A stretch of 64,000 nt of DNA from Lineus longissimus (Eukaryota > Nemertea > Pilidiophora > Heteronemertea > Lineidae), in the NCBI RefSeq assembly GCF_910592395.1, contig NC_088321.1, positions 13,022,001 through 13,086,000 on the forward strand. The letters run 5' to 3'. A model generated the notes under the pieces. The model was not told where the DNA came from. It searched no databases and worked only from the letters and a program-made list of their open reading frames with translations. Of this stretch, positions 12,500-24,756 are shown piece by piece (position 1 is the stretch's first letter; each line of letters opens with the position of its first letter). A program made the translations under genes and the position numbers.

Positions 12500-15400
12500 A
12501 CTCCCACCATGATCTTCTTATTATGATGCTCTTGCTAACCCCAACCATGACCCTCCCTTTTCATTTTCTATAGCTAGCCCCAACCATGACCCTTCCTTCC
12601 TTCTCATATACTACAGCTCACTCCCACCATGAACTTTTATTATGATGCTCTTGCTTACCCCAACCAGTACCCATCCATTTCATGCTATAGCTAACCCCGA
12701 CCATGACCCTTCCTTCCTTCTCATATGCCACAGCTCACTCCCAACTATGACCTTTTATTATGATGCTCTTGCTAACCCCAACCATGACCCTCCCTTTTCA
12801 TTTTCTATAGCTAGCCCCAACCATGACCCTTCCTTTCTTCTCATATACTACAGCTCACTCCCACCATGAACTTTTATTATGATGCTCTTGCTAACCCCAA
12901 CCAGTACCCATCCATTTCATGCTATAGCTAACCCCGATCATGACACTTCCTTCCTTCTCATATGCCACAGCTCACTCCCAACTATGACCTTTTATTATGA
13001 TGCTCTTGCTAACCCCAACCAGTACCCATCCATTTCATGCTATAGCTAACCCCGACAATAACCCTTCATTCCTTATCATATACTACAGCTCACTCCCACC
13101 ATGAACTTTTATTAAGATGCTCTTGCTAACCCCAACCAGTACCCATCCATTTCATACTATAGCTAACCACAACCATGACCCTTCCTTCCTTCTCATATGC
13201 CACAGCTCACTCCCAACTATGACCTTTTATTATGATGCTCTTGCTAACCCCAACCAGTACCCATTCATTTCATGCTATAGCTAACCCCAACCATGACCCT
13301 TCCTGCCTTCTTATGTACTACAGCTCACTCCCACCATGATCTTTTATAATGATGCTCTTGCTAACCCCAACCAGTACCCATCCGTTTCATGCTATAACTA
13401 ACCCCAACCATGACCCTTCCTTCCTTATCATATACTACAGCTCACTCCCACCATGACCTTTTATTATGATGCTCTTGCTAATCCCAACCATGACCCTCCC
13501 TTCTCAAATTCTATAGCTAACCCCAACCATGACCCTTCCTGCCTTCTTATATACTACAGTTCACTCCCACCATGATCTTTTATTATGATGCTCTTGCTAA
13601 CCCCAACCAGTACCCATCCATTTCATGCTATAGCTAACCCCGACCATGACCCTTCGTTCCTTATCATATACTACATCTCACTCCCACCATGACCTTTTAT
13701 TATGATGCTCTTGCTAACCCCAACCATGACCCTCCCTTCTCATTTTCTATAGCTAACCCCAACCATGACCCTTCCTTCCTTATCATATACTACAGCTCAC
13801 TCCCACAATGATCTTTTATTATGATGCTCTTGCTAACCCCAACCATGACCCTCCCTTCTAATTTTCTATAGCTAACCCCAACCATGACCCTTCCTTCCTT
13901 CTCATATGCCACAGCTCACTCCCACCATGACCTTTTATTATGATGCTCTTGCTAACCCCAACCAGTACCCATCCATTTCATGCTATAGCTAACCCCAACC
14001 ATGACCCTTCCTTCCTTATCATATACTACAGCTTACTCCCACGATGATCTTTTATTATGATGCTCTTGCTAACCCCAACCATGACCCTCCCTTCTAATTT
14101 TCTATAGCTAACCCCAACCATGACCCTTCCTTCCTTATCATATACTACAGCTCACTCCCACCATGATCTTCTTATTATGATGCTCTTGCTAACCCCAACC
14201 ATGACCCTCCCTTTTCATTTTCTATAGCTAGCCCCAACCATGACCCTTCCTTCCTTCTCATATACTACAGCTCACTCCCACCATGAACTTTTATTATGAT
14301 GCTCTTGCTAACCCCAACCAGTACCCATCCATTTCATGCTATAGCTAACCCCGACCATGACCCTTCCTTCCTTCTCATATGCCACAGCTCACTCCCAACT
14401 ATGACCTTTTATTATGATGCTCTTGCTAACCCCAACCATGACCCTCCCTTTTCATTTTCTATAGCTAGCCCCAACCATGACAATTCCTTTCTTCTCATAT
14501 ACTACAGCTCACTCCCTCCATGATCTTTTATTATGATGCTCTTGCTAACCCCAACCAGTACCCATCCATTTCATGCTATAGCTAACCCCAACCATGGCCC
14601 TTCCTTCCTCATCATATACTACAGCTCACTCCCACCGTGACCTTTTATTATGATGCTCTTGCTAACCCCAACCATGACCCTCCCTTCTAATTTTCTACAG
14701 CTAACCCCAACCATGACCCTTCCTTCCTTATCATATACTACAGCTCACTCCCACCATGACCTTTTATTATGATGCTCTTGCTAACCCCAACCATGACCCT
14801 CCCTTCTAATTTTCTACAGCTAACCCCAACCATGACCCTTCCTTCCTTATCATATACTACAGCTCACTCCCACCATGACCTTTTATTATGATGCTCTTGC
14901 TAACCCCAACCATGACCCTCCCTTCTAATTTTCTATAGCTAACCCCAACCATGACCCTTCGTTCCTTATCATATACTACAGCTCACTCCCACCATGATCT
15001 TCTTATTATGATGCTCTTGCTAACCCCAACCATGACCCTCCCTTTTCATTTTCTATAGCTAGCCCCAACCATGACCCTTCCTTCCTTCTCATATACTACA
15101 GCTCACTCCCACCATGAACTTTTATTATGATGCTCTTGCTAACCCCAACCAGTACCCATCCATTTCATGCTATAGCTAACCCCGACCATGACCCTTCCTT
15201 CCTTCTCATATGCCACAGCTCACTCCCAACTATGACCTTTTATTATGATGCTCTTGCTAACCCCAACCATGACCCTCCCTTTTCATTTTCTATAGCTAGC
15301 CCCAACCATGACCCTTCCTTCCTTCTCATATACTACAGCTCACTCCCACCATGAACTTTTATTATGATGCTCTTGCTAACCCCAACCAGTACCCATCCAT

Positions 15401-16495
15401 TTCATGCTATAGCTAACCCCGACCATGACACTTCCTTCCTTCTCATATGCCACAGCTCACTCCCAACTATGACCTTTTATTATGATGCTCTTGCTAACCC
15501 CAACCAGTACCCATCCATTTCATGCTATAGCTAACCCCGACCATAACCCTTCCTTCCTTATCATATACTACAGCTCACTCCCACCATGACCTTTTATTAT
15601 GATGCTCTTGCTAACCCCAACCAGTACCCATCCATTTCATGCTATAGCTAACCACAACCATGACCCTTCCTTCCTTCTCATATGCCACAGCTCACTCCCA
15701 ACTATGACCTTTTATTATGATGCTCTTGCTAACCCCAACCAGTACCCATTCATTTCATGCTATAGCTAACCCCAACCATGACCCTTCCTGCCTTCTTATA
15801 TACTACAGCTCACTCCCACCATGATCTTTTATAATGATGCTCTTGCTAACCCCAACCAGTACCCATCCGTTTCATGCTATAACTAACCCCAACCATGACC
15901 CTTCCTTCCTTATCATATACTACAGCTCACTCCCACCATGACCTTTTATTATGATGCTCTTGCTAATCCCAACCATGACCCTCCCTTCTCAAATTCTATA
16001 GCTAACCCCAACCATGACCCTTCCTGCCTTCTTATATACTACAGCTCACTCCCACCATGATCTTTTATTATGATGCTCTTGCTAACCCCAACCAGTACCC
16101 ATCCATTTCATGCTATAGCTAACCCCGACCATGACCCTTCCTTCCTTATCATATACTACATCTCACTCCCACCATGACCTTTTATTATGATGCTCTTGCT
16201 AACCCCAACCATGACCCTCCCTTCTCATTTTCTATAGCTAACCCCAACCATGACCCTTCCTTCCTTATCATATACTACAGCTCACTCCCACAATGATCTT
16301 TTATTATGATGCTCTTGCTAACCCCAACCATGACCCTCCCTTCTAATTTTCTATAGCTAACCCCAACCATGACCCTTCCTTCCTTCTCATATGCCACAGC
16401 TCACTCCCACCATGACCTTTTATTATGATGCTCTTGCTAACCCCAACCAGTACCCATCCATTTCATGCTATAGCTAACCCCAACCATGACCCTTC
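12500..16495 (+). repeat. Higher-order repeat, same 2485-bp period (second pair)
   Basis: A different set of private variants repeats with the same 2485-bp step: CATGATCTTC at 12508 and 14993, and GCTAATCCC at about 13477 and 15962. Alignment breaks at about 14010/16495, where one copy has the TTCCTGCCTT variant instead. A shorter jump of 1067 bp (about 9 dimers) links 11176 to 12243 and 11441 to 12508, so this part also contains a smaller nested duplication. Confidence 0.87.
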
Positions 16496-19310
16496 CTGCC
16501 TTCTTATGTACTACAGCTCACTCCCACCATGATCTTTTATAATGATGCTCTTGCTAACCCCAACCAGTACCCATCCCATTATAGCTAACCCCAACCATGA
16601 CCCTTCCTTCCTTATCATATACTACAGCTCACTCCCACCATGACCTTTTATTATGATGCTCTTGCTAACCCCAACCATGACCCTCCCTTCTAATTTTCTA
16701 TAGCTAACCCCAACCATGACCCTTCCTTCCTTCTCATATGCCACAGCTCACTCCCACCATGACCTTTTATTATGATGCTCTTGCTAACCCCAACCAGTAC
16801 CCATCCGTTTCATGCTATAGCTAACCCCAACCATGACCCTTCCTTCCTTATCATATACTACAGCTTACTCCCACGATGTTCTTTTATTATGATGCTCTTG
16901 CTAACCCCAACCATGACCCTCCCTTCTCAAATTCTATAGCTAACCCCAACCATGACCCTTCCTTCCTCATCATATACTACAGCTCACTCCCACCATGATC
17001 TTCTTATTATGATGCTCTTGCTAACCCCAACCATGACCCTCCCTTCTCATTTTCTACAGCTAACCCCAACCATGACCCTTCCTTCCTTATCATATACTAC
17101 AGCTCACTCCCACCATGATCTTCTTATTATGATGCTCTTGCTAACCCCAACCATGACCCTCCCTTCTCATTTTCTATAGCTAGCCCCAACCATGACCCTT
17201 CCTTCCTTCTTATATACTACAGCTCACTCCCACCATGACCTTTTATTATGATGCTCTTGCTAACCCCAACCATGACCCTCCCTTCTCAATTTCTATAGCT
17301 AACCCCAACCATGACCCTTCCTGCCTTCTTATATACTACAGCTCACTCCCACCATGAACTTTTATTATGATGCTCTTGCTAACCCCAACCAGTATCCATC
17401 CATTTCATGCTATAGCTAACCACAACCATGACCCTTCCTTCCTTCTCATATGCCACAGCTCACTCCCAACTATGACCTTTTATTATGATGCTCTTGCTAA
17501 CCCCAACCAGTACCCATCCATTTCATGCTATAGCTAACCCCAACCATGACCCTTCCTGCCTTCTTATGTACTACAGCTCACTCCCACCATGATCTTTTAT
17601 AATGATGCTCTTGCTAACCCCAACCAGTACCCATCCGTTTCATGCTATAGCTAACCCCAACCATGACCCTTCCTGCCTTCTTATATACTACAGCTCACTC
17701 CCACCATGATCTTTTATTATGATGCTCTTGCTAACCCCAACCATGACCCTTCCTTCTAATTTTCTATAGCTAACCCCAACCATGACCCTTCCTGCCTTCT
17801 TATATACTACAGCTCACTCCCACAATGATCTTTTATTATGATGCTATTGCTAACCCCAACCATGACCCTCCCTTCTCATTTTCTATAGCTAACCCCAACC
17901 ATGACCCTTCCTTCCTTCTTATATACTGCAGCTCACTCCCACCATGACCTTTTATTATGATGCTATTGCTAACCCCAACCATGACCCTCCCTTCTCATTT
18001 TCTATAGCTAACCCCAACCATGACCCTTCCTTCCTTCTTATATACTACAGCTCACTCCCACCATGACCTTTTATTATGATGCTATTGATAACCCCAACCA
18101 TGACCCACCCTTCTCATTTTCTATAGCTAACCCCAACCATGACCCTTCCTTCCTTCTTATATACTACAGCTCACTCCCACCATGACCTTTTATTATGATG
18201 CTATTGCTAACCCCAACCATGACCCTCCCTTCTCATTTTCTATATCTAACCCCAACCATGACCCTTCCTTCCTTCTCATATGCCACAGCTCCCTCCCACC
18301 ATGACCTTTTATTATAATGCTTTTGCTAACCCCAACCAGTACCCATCCATTTCATGCTATAGCTAACCGCAACCATGACCCTTCCTGCCTTCTTATATAC
18401 TACAGCTCACTCCCACCATGACCTTTTATTATAATGCTCTTGCTAACCCCAACCAGTACCTATCCTTTTCATGCTATAGCTAACCCCAACCATGACCCTT
18501 CCTGCCTTCTTATATACTACAGCTCACTCCCACCATGACCTTTTATTATGATGCTATTGCTAACCCCAACCATGACCCTCCCTTCCTTCTCATATGCCAC
18601 AGCTCCCTCCCACCATGACCTTTTATTATAATGCTCTTGCTAACCCCAACCAGTACCCATCCATTTCATGCTATAGCTAACCGCAACCATGACCCTTCCT
18701 GCCTTCTTATATACTACAGCTCATTCCCACCATGATCTTTTATTATGATGCTCTTGCTAACCCCAACCAGTACCCATCCGTTTCTTGCTATAGCTCACCC
18801 CAACCATGACCCTTCCTGCCTTCTTATATACTACAGCTCACTCCCAACATGATCTTTTATTATGATGCTCTTGCTAACCCCGACCATGACCCTTCCTTCC
18901 TTCTCATATACTACAGCTAACCCCAACCATGACCCTCCCTTCTCATTTGCTATAGCTAACCCCGACCATGACCCTTCCTTCCTTCTCATAAACTACAGTT
19001 CACTCCAACCATGGCCTTTTATTATGATGCTTTTGCTAACCCCAACCATGACCCTCCCTTCTCATTTGCTATAGCTAACCCCAACCATGGCCCTTCCTTC
19101 CTTCTCATATGCCACAGCTCACTCCAACCATGACCTTTTATTATGTTGCTATTGCTAACCCCAACCATGACCCTTCCTTCCTTCTCATATGCCACAGCTC
19201 ACTCCCACCATGACCTTTTATTATGAAGCTATTGCTAACCCCAACCATTACCCATCCATTTCATGCTTTAGCTAACCCCAATCATGACCCTTCCCTTCAA
19301 GCTATTGCTA

Positions 19311-19870
19311 ACCCCGACCGCGACCCTTCCCTCTCATGTGCTAGACCTAACCCCAACCATTATCCATCCTTTTCATGCTATAGCTAACCCCAACCACGAC
19401 CCTTCCTTTTTATGCTAATGCTAACCACAACCATGGCCTTTGATTATAGTGCTATTGCTAACCCTTGCCATCATCTAGTGCTATTGCTAAACAAACTGAT
19501 GACCCTTACTTTTCAGGCTATTGCTAACCCCAACCATAACCCTTCCTCCCTTCTCATGTGCTATAGCTAACCCCAACTCATGACCTTTGATTATGATATT
19601 ATAACTAACTCCAACACTGACCCTTCCTTTTATGCTATTGCTAACCCCAACCCTGACCCTTCCTTTTCATGCTAATGCTAACATCAACCATGACCTTTGA
19701 TTATAATGCTATCGCTAAACCCTAACCATTACCCTTCCTCTAGTTCTACAGCTAACCAAATTGGTGACCTTTCTTTTTCACGCTATTGCTAACCCCAACC
19801 CTGACCTTTGATTATGATATTATAACTTACCCCAACACTGACCCTTCCTTTCACTCTTTTGCTAACCCCA
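19311..19870 (+). repeat. Degenerate satellite edge
   Basis: GCTAACCCCAACC cores persist but spacing is irregular and private words appear, such as CTAACCAAATTGGTGACC and TTGATTATGATATTATAAC. A block of about 200 bp (about 19672-19875) recurs at about 20442-20645, measured as GCTAACCAAA at 19751 and 20521, a step of 770 bp. The two copies bracket the 37-bp array. Confidence 0.8.
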
Positions 19871-20445
19871 ACCCTGACCCTTCCTTTTCATGCTATTGCT
19901 AACCCCAACCCTGACCCTTCCTTTTATGCTCTTGCTAACCCCAACCCTGACCCTTCCTTTTCATGCTATTGCTAACCCCAACCCTGACCCTTCCTTTTCA
20001 TGCTATTGCTAACCCCAACCCTGACCCTTCCTTTTATGCTATTGCTAACCCCAACCCTGACCCTTCCTTTTCATGCTATTGCTAACCCCAACCCTGACCC
20101 TTCCTTTTCATGCTATTGCTAACCCCAACCCTGACCCTTCCTTTTCATGCTCTTGCTAACCCCAACCCTGACCCTTCCTTTTCATGCTATTGCTAACCCC
20201 AACCCTGACCCTTCCTTTTATGCTATTGCTAACCCCAACCCTGACCCTTCCTTTTCATGCTATTGCTAACCCCAACCCTGACCCTTCCTTTTATGCTATT
20301 GCTAACCCCAACCCTGACCCTTCCTTTTATGCTATTGCTAACCCCAACCCTGACCCTTCCTTTTCATGCTATTGCTAACCCCAACCCTGACCCTTCCTTT
20401 TATGCTATTGCTAACCCCAACCCTGACCCTTCCTTTTCATGCTAA
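19871..20445 (+). repeat. 37/35-bp tandem repeat, ~16 copies
   Basis: The unit is TGCTATTGCTAACCCCAACC followed by CTGACCCTTCCTTTTCA (37 bp), with a 35-bp variant lacking two bases before ATGCT. Sequence is nearly invariant between copies, far cleaner than the edge on either side, so this sub-array expanded recently. Open frames of 60-64 codons through it are repeat artefacts. Confidence 0.93.
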
Positions 20446-20689
20446 TGCTAACCTCAACCATGACCTTTGATTATAATGCTATTGCTAAACCCTAACCATT
20501 ACCCTTCCTCTAGTTCTACAGCTAACCAAATTGGTGACCTTTCTTTTTCACGCTATTGCTAACCCCAACCCTGACCTTTGATTATGATATTATAACTTAC
20601 CCCAACACTGACCCTTCCTTTCACTCTTTTGCTAACCCTTACTTTTCATGCTATTGCTAACCTCAAACATGTCATTTCATTATAATGCT

Positions 20690-21050
20690 ATTGCTAAACC
20701 CTAACCATATGACCCTTTGTTTTCATTTTTGTATTGCTAACCCTAACCATATGCCCCTTTGTTTTCATTTTTGTTTTGCTAACCCTAACCATATGACCCT
20801 TTGCTTTCATTTTTGTTTTGCTAACCCTAACCATATGACCCTTTGCTTTCATTTTTGTATGGCTAACCCTAACCATGTGACCCTTTGTTTTCATTTTTGT
20901 ATTGCTAATCCTAACCATATGCCCCTTTGTTTTCATTTTTGTTTTCCCAACCCTAACCATATGACCCTTTGCTTTCATTTTTGTATGGCTAACCCTAACC
21001 ATGTGACCCTTTTTTTCATTTTTGTATTACCAACCCTAACCATATGACTC
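20690..21050 (+). repeat. 42-bp tandem repeat, ~8 copies, telomere-like core
   Basis: The unit contains GCTAACCCTAACCATATGACC followed by CTTTGTTTTCATTTTTGTAT or a close variant. The CTAACCCTAACC core equals two telomeric hexamers of the TTAGGG type. Because 42 is a multiple of three and the unit lacks stops in several frames, both strands stay open for more than 100 codons (a 14-residue repeat). This is a consequence of unit length and not evidence of a protein. Confidence 0.93.
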
Positions 21051-21060
21051 TTCTTTTTAT

Positions 21061-21726
21061 CTTCTGATGCACCAAAAAAATGTCAAAAGTACACAATATT
21101 TTGATGTCTAGTCTAGTCTGCTAAGTTTTCCGAAGTACGCATGCGCACCGTTTCGACTACGATTTCGTAAATATAGTGGCGACTGGGAAGGTATCGACGG
21201 ACCGATCTTTTCGATACGAAAAATTTCCGTATTTTTAGGCGCGGGCACCGACGGTTCGAACCCCCAAAACCGACATTTTAGGCGCTCCGTCGATTTAGGC
21301 GCGCGACAGACGTCGAACATTTGTGCACTATCATACTTTCAGTATGCATTTCCTACAAGCTACGTTTTCGCGGTTGGTTGGTCGTCTCTGTGTATTAGCG
21401 ATCGATCACGCTTTGTTGGATTAATGGTATTAGCTTGTGGAGGCTCATTATTTATAGTTGTCCACCGAGCCTGTGGAATAAAACCATTAGGTTGAAAATA
21501 ATAGTATACCTTCATCATTCTGTGTGGCGTTTTTGCCAGACATGATAACTTTGAGGTGAATAGACCCCTTTTTTTCACAATCGCAGTAGACAGCGTTATC
21601 TCTCGTCTTGAAAATGTGCTTTTGCCAACGATGCCAATGATGAAATCAATGATTGGTATTCACGGTCACCCACTCATCGTGCAGTTCGATGCGACCATCG
21701 CCATCTTTACTCCCTTTCCTGTGCAC
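21061..21726. other. Unassigned sequence next to the satellite
   Basis: The AT/CG-mixed segment at 21160-21310 is rich in CpG (several TCGACG/GGCGCG words) and contains GGTTCGAACCC at about 21252, which resembles a tRNA B box, but no matching A box or cloverleaf is found. A 72-codon minus frame at 21360-21578 has no recognisable domain. No confident feature. Confidence 0.4.
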
Positions 21727-21858
21727 CTCGTTTCGAGTGAAAACGTCGAGTGTCATTTGGAGCCACAGGCATGAAGCAATGAATTACCACAGGATCGCGG
21801 AGAGCACCTTCCGGAATGCATAGTGTAGTCGAGTAGTTCGAGAATCCAATTTCACCAC
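21727..21858 (-). CDS. ZU5-domain exon (partial gene or relic)
   Basis: Read on the minus strand, a 132-bp open segment encodes GGEIGFSN, then LCIPEGALRDPVVIH, then CFMPVAPND. The Gly-Gly start, the short spacer and the L-x-IPEGAL motif followed by a beta-strand are the hallmark of the ZU5 domain found in ankyrins, UNC5 netrin receptors and related death-domain proteins, where it packs against UPA. The exon is bounded by a good acceptor (CTTACTTGCAG just above 21858) and a plausible donor (ACGAG before GTGCAC at 21727/21726). Only the first half of a ZU5 domain is present. I found no adjoining exon with confidence in this window, so it could be one exon of a minus-strand gene, or a relic. ZU5 identity is fairly sure; gene integrity is not. 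Confidence 0.6.
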
Positions 21859-22246
21859 CTGCAAGTAAGCGCTGTGTTACTAGGCTGGACGGTCGAAAAA
21901 GTGTGTTAACAAAATTTATGAAAAACATTCCCAAATGGTAAGATGAAAACCATAAGCGACACACGAGAAGCAGAATTCGTCATGTTGATATATCACGCGA
22001 AGCGATATATTCCATGAATTTCTTTTAACGGTTTTCTTTCTTCAAATTCATCTGCACATTTTCCCCTGATAAAGCTTTATTGAATTGTCGCTATTTAGAA
22101 CCTATAAACAAACCATTATGGACGATTGACTATGAGTTGACTGGATATTTTTGTTGAATGGTTGATTGGCGATTTGTAGCAGCCCAGTCAAGTCATAAAT
22201 CCCTGAGGTCTGAAGACAACTGTTGAGGAGAATCTCTAGGTATCGC

Positions 22247-22694
22247 CTGAGGAAATCAGGGGTTGATGTTCACTTCTCCGGCCCTGCACACAAACCACGG
22301 AGACATTCGCCCTCAGTTGGTGAAGTACAGACGTACATCACATTTAAGGCAGCACCGAGATTTAACTATCAACCTCGGTTCTAGTGCAGTACTTCTAATG
22401 ATTTGTATGAATGGAAATCGAACTCAGAAATCTTAGAATCGAGGTTACAGTGCATACCTCGAAGGATACAGTGCTCTCTATTCGTCGGCATGATCAAACA
22501 ACCAGTGAAAATGCGAGTTTGGATACCATTGCTACTACGTCTTCGATATTCCTTGACTCAAATGTAAACGACGCTCTAATTAGGCGCACTTACTTCTGCG
22601 CTTGCATTTTACCAAATGAGGGCCAATGTCTCAGGGGTATGTGCAGGACCGGAGAAGCGAACATTAAGCCCTCAGCCCCTATTAATTTCCTCAG
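22247..22694. mobile_element. Foldback (inverted-repeat) element
   Basis: The segment at 22247-22327 and the segment at 22608-22694 are imperfect inverse copies. CTCCGGCCCTGCAC on the left pairs with GTGCAGGACCGGAG on the right, and both arms end in CTGAGGAAAT/ATTTCCTCAG. Arms are about 80 bp with a ~280-bp centre. No transposase is present. A frame of 117 codons across the centre (22411-22764) has no domain. The centre plus right arm is repeated at about 24757-25025. Confidence 0.7.
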
Positions 22695-22699
22695 AATTG

Positions 22700-22910
22700 G
22701 AGACGTATGGAGGCAGGAGCTTCCTTGTGCAGGCGGGCAGACTTTGGAACTAACCCAGTCTTGACATTCGAAAGGCTGAGACAGTTGCCATTTAAAGGCG
22801 TGCGTTAAAAACCCATCTGTTCAAACCATTTTTGTATGCAATGCGTTAGAGCAAATTTTTTGATTTTGCGGTCTCCAAGTGTAAATTTCATTCATTCATT
22901 CATTCAAATT
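22700..22910 (+). mobile_element. LINE 3' end (CR1/L2-like RT C-terminus and tail)
   Basis: Across three frames the segment reads RSFLVQAGRLWN, then LDIRKAETVA, then RALKTHLFKPFLYAMR and a stop. The RLWNSLP...FK.ALKTHLF pattern is the standard C-terminus of reverse transcriptases in CR1/L2-type non-LTR retrotransposons. Two frame breaks separate the pieces, so it is dead. It ends at 22890-22908 in a run of ATTC repeats, as expected for the 3' terminus of such elements. It abuts the foldback element on its left. Confidence 0.72.
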
Positions 22911-24177
22911 AAGTAGAACACAACATGCGCGTTGTTGTTCGGGAATAGGACGTTACTGTGAAGGTAACATGCACTTTGACTTTGCAGTGCCAGTTATACT
23001 TTCGAAATTACTTCTGCTTTAGTAACGTAGGGGTCATTCCGAAAATAATTGGCATTGTTTACCTGCAGGACCAATGACAGCCATTGCGAAATTGCTCCAA
23101 ATCAACTTCTTTCCGAAGAGACCTTCCGGTCCATACAGTTTTAGCTCCTTCTCATTTCTCTCTTTTCGTCGACACCATCTCTTGTGACGAACTTGATATC
23201 TTTTTCGGATGTCTGTTTCAGTGGGAAGTGTCTACATTTTTTAAAGAATACGTATAAAAAACCTAAGCAACAAATAACATAGCATGATCATTAAGTAATA
23301 CCCAGATTTTTACTATGTTTTTGGTTTTGAAATTTATTTTTCTATATTTTTTTTCAGAGAAGAGCAGAAACACATTGACTTCATTGAAGAACGTAAAGAT
23401 GTTAATACTAAAAGGAAAGTGCAATCCGATTTCAACATTGGGTGAATGGAATTAACAAGCTAGAGAAGAACATTGAAGACTACCCGTCAAGGGAGTTCAA
23501 CCACCTTCTGGGATCAGAACCATCATAAATGGTGGAACTTTCACCATCAATTTGGGCAACAAGAGTAATTAAATCATGTCTTTTATTCTGACAGATTTGT
23601 GACATAGAAAATATTTTAGGCAGGTTGTATTTGCAGTTTCTTACTCTTTACCGCAGAACTTTCCATTTTCTGAATATTGGCCCAACAACGAATGCTGTAG
23701 TCGTAATGTGGACACATAACACATTATTCTGTCTTCTTTCAGTCTTATTTGATGGGAACGGGTTGTACGGTATATCAAATTGAAGATGAAATCTACAGTG
23801 GCTAATCAGTGATCCTGCATGCTACAGCATGATAATGTTCACATTCATACAGTGACAGTATTTTGATATGGCTGGCACATGCATCAGTCACGACATGATC
23901 AGTAATCAGCAAACTTTTGGTCAACAGTTCGAAGAAAAAGCAGTTCAGACGCATTCTGTTCCTAAAAAATTCTTCCTACAACAAGCCTACCGTGATGAAC
24001 TGTCGCTTTTTTGTGAAAAAAGGGTGTATATGGACACACTCGATAGCACATGTTGACCTCATCAGCACATCCCATGTTTTTGCAATGTTGGCAATGTGCG
24101 AGCATCCGATACGCCAAGAAATTCCCGCCGTTTTTGACTCATGAATCAGCTTTAAATTAATCGCCAGTGTGAATACG
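22911..24177. other. Unassigned, intron-like sequence
   Basis: AT-rich sequence with several short overlapping frames (for example 23868-24056 and 23917-24144) that have no recognisable domains, no convincing splice-bounded coding stretch and no repeats shared with the rest of the window. Confidence 0.4.
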
Positions 24178-24297
24178 AATGTGCTATTTCTTAGATGAAC
24201 TTTCGATGAACTTCGATTTTCATTTCTATTGGCATCGGTTTTTGACAATAGGCCTACTTCCCGGTATTGATTTTGGATCCATTTGATGTGAACGGAC
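24178..24297 (+). repeat. Local direct repeat, copy 1 (partner 25028-25150)
   Basis: A ~120-bp block containing GCTATTTCTTAGATGA, CTATTGGCATCGGTTTTTGA and CTACTTCCCGGTATTGATT recurs about 850 bp downstream with a few substitutions. It includes one of the TAGGCCTA words common in this window. Confidence 0.85.
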
Positions 24298-24756
24298 AGG
24301 GTCTATTCTACAGACCAAAGACTTCACATACCTCATTTTTGGCTCTCACTTTTTTATAAGTGGAGATTTTCATGAAATCTAAAGTGATATTAAACCAGAA
24401 ACGGTTTCCGCATATGCTCAGAAAGAAACTTTTTGAAAAAAATTAAATTTCAGTACCTTGATTTGAAGAAATAAAAGTCTGTAATTCTCAGAATTCTAAA
24501 TAAGAAAAAAACAGACCAACTTCATAGGCAAATTAAGATATTTAAAAAACATTTTTAAATTAAAAGATTAAGTTTATGATGTGGAAGGTGATACAAAGAT
24601 TATGAATCTGTCAACAAACAATCGATAATTTTAATAGATAAAGAAATATCACGAATTTTCTGAACACCTCTCAAAACGTCAACAACAACAAACATGGCCG
24701 CTGGAAGGAAATTTTGGCGAAATTTTGCTTGCTTTCAAAGTCCATTTTTAGGCTGG

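Larger units (their letters stand above)
5451..19310 (+). repeat. Satellite array, ~119-bp unit (80 + 39 bp)
   Basis: About 13.9 kb of uninterrupted tandem repeat. The unit is a dimer: an 80-bp part running from GCTAACCCCAACCATGACCC through TACAGCTCACTCCCACC to TTATGATGCTCTT, and a 39-bp part (GCTAACCCCAACCATGACCC then TCCCTTCTAATTTTCTATA). A common variant of the short part is 37 bp and contains CAGTACCCATCC and TTTCATGCTATA, giving a 117-bp dimer. The exact 119-bp step can be measured at 11911 versus 12030. Both halves start with the same ~20-bp core, so the dimer itself arose from a shorter repeat. Many frames of 60-75 codons cross it, but they are repeat translations, not genes. From about 18.8 kb the copies become more diverged. 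Confidence 0.96.

Noticed and set aside
5451-19074. Repeated 70-75-codon frames (MMLLLTPTSTHPFHAIANP type) across the satellite
   Set aside because: They recur only because the satellite recurs; each is ended by stops fixed in the unit, spans unrelated sub-units and has no start context or splice signal.
20684-21047. Overlapping 100-120-codon frames on both strands with 14-residue repeats
   Set aside because: The 42-bp unit is a multiple of three and lacks stops in these frames, so openness on both strands is automatic.
5451-21050. CRISPR-like array of repeats and spacers
   Set aside because: Units are contiguous and near-identical with no unique spacers, and the sequence is eukaryotic satellite.
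21240-21265. GGTTCGAACCC as the B box of a tRNA
   Set aside because: No A box at the right distance and no cloverleaf can be drawn.
22411-22764. 117-codon frame as a gene
   Set aside because: It crosses the arm of a foldback element and the start of a dead LINE end; its repeat at 24757 is not open over the same length.
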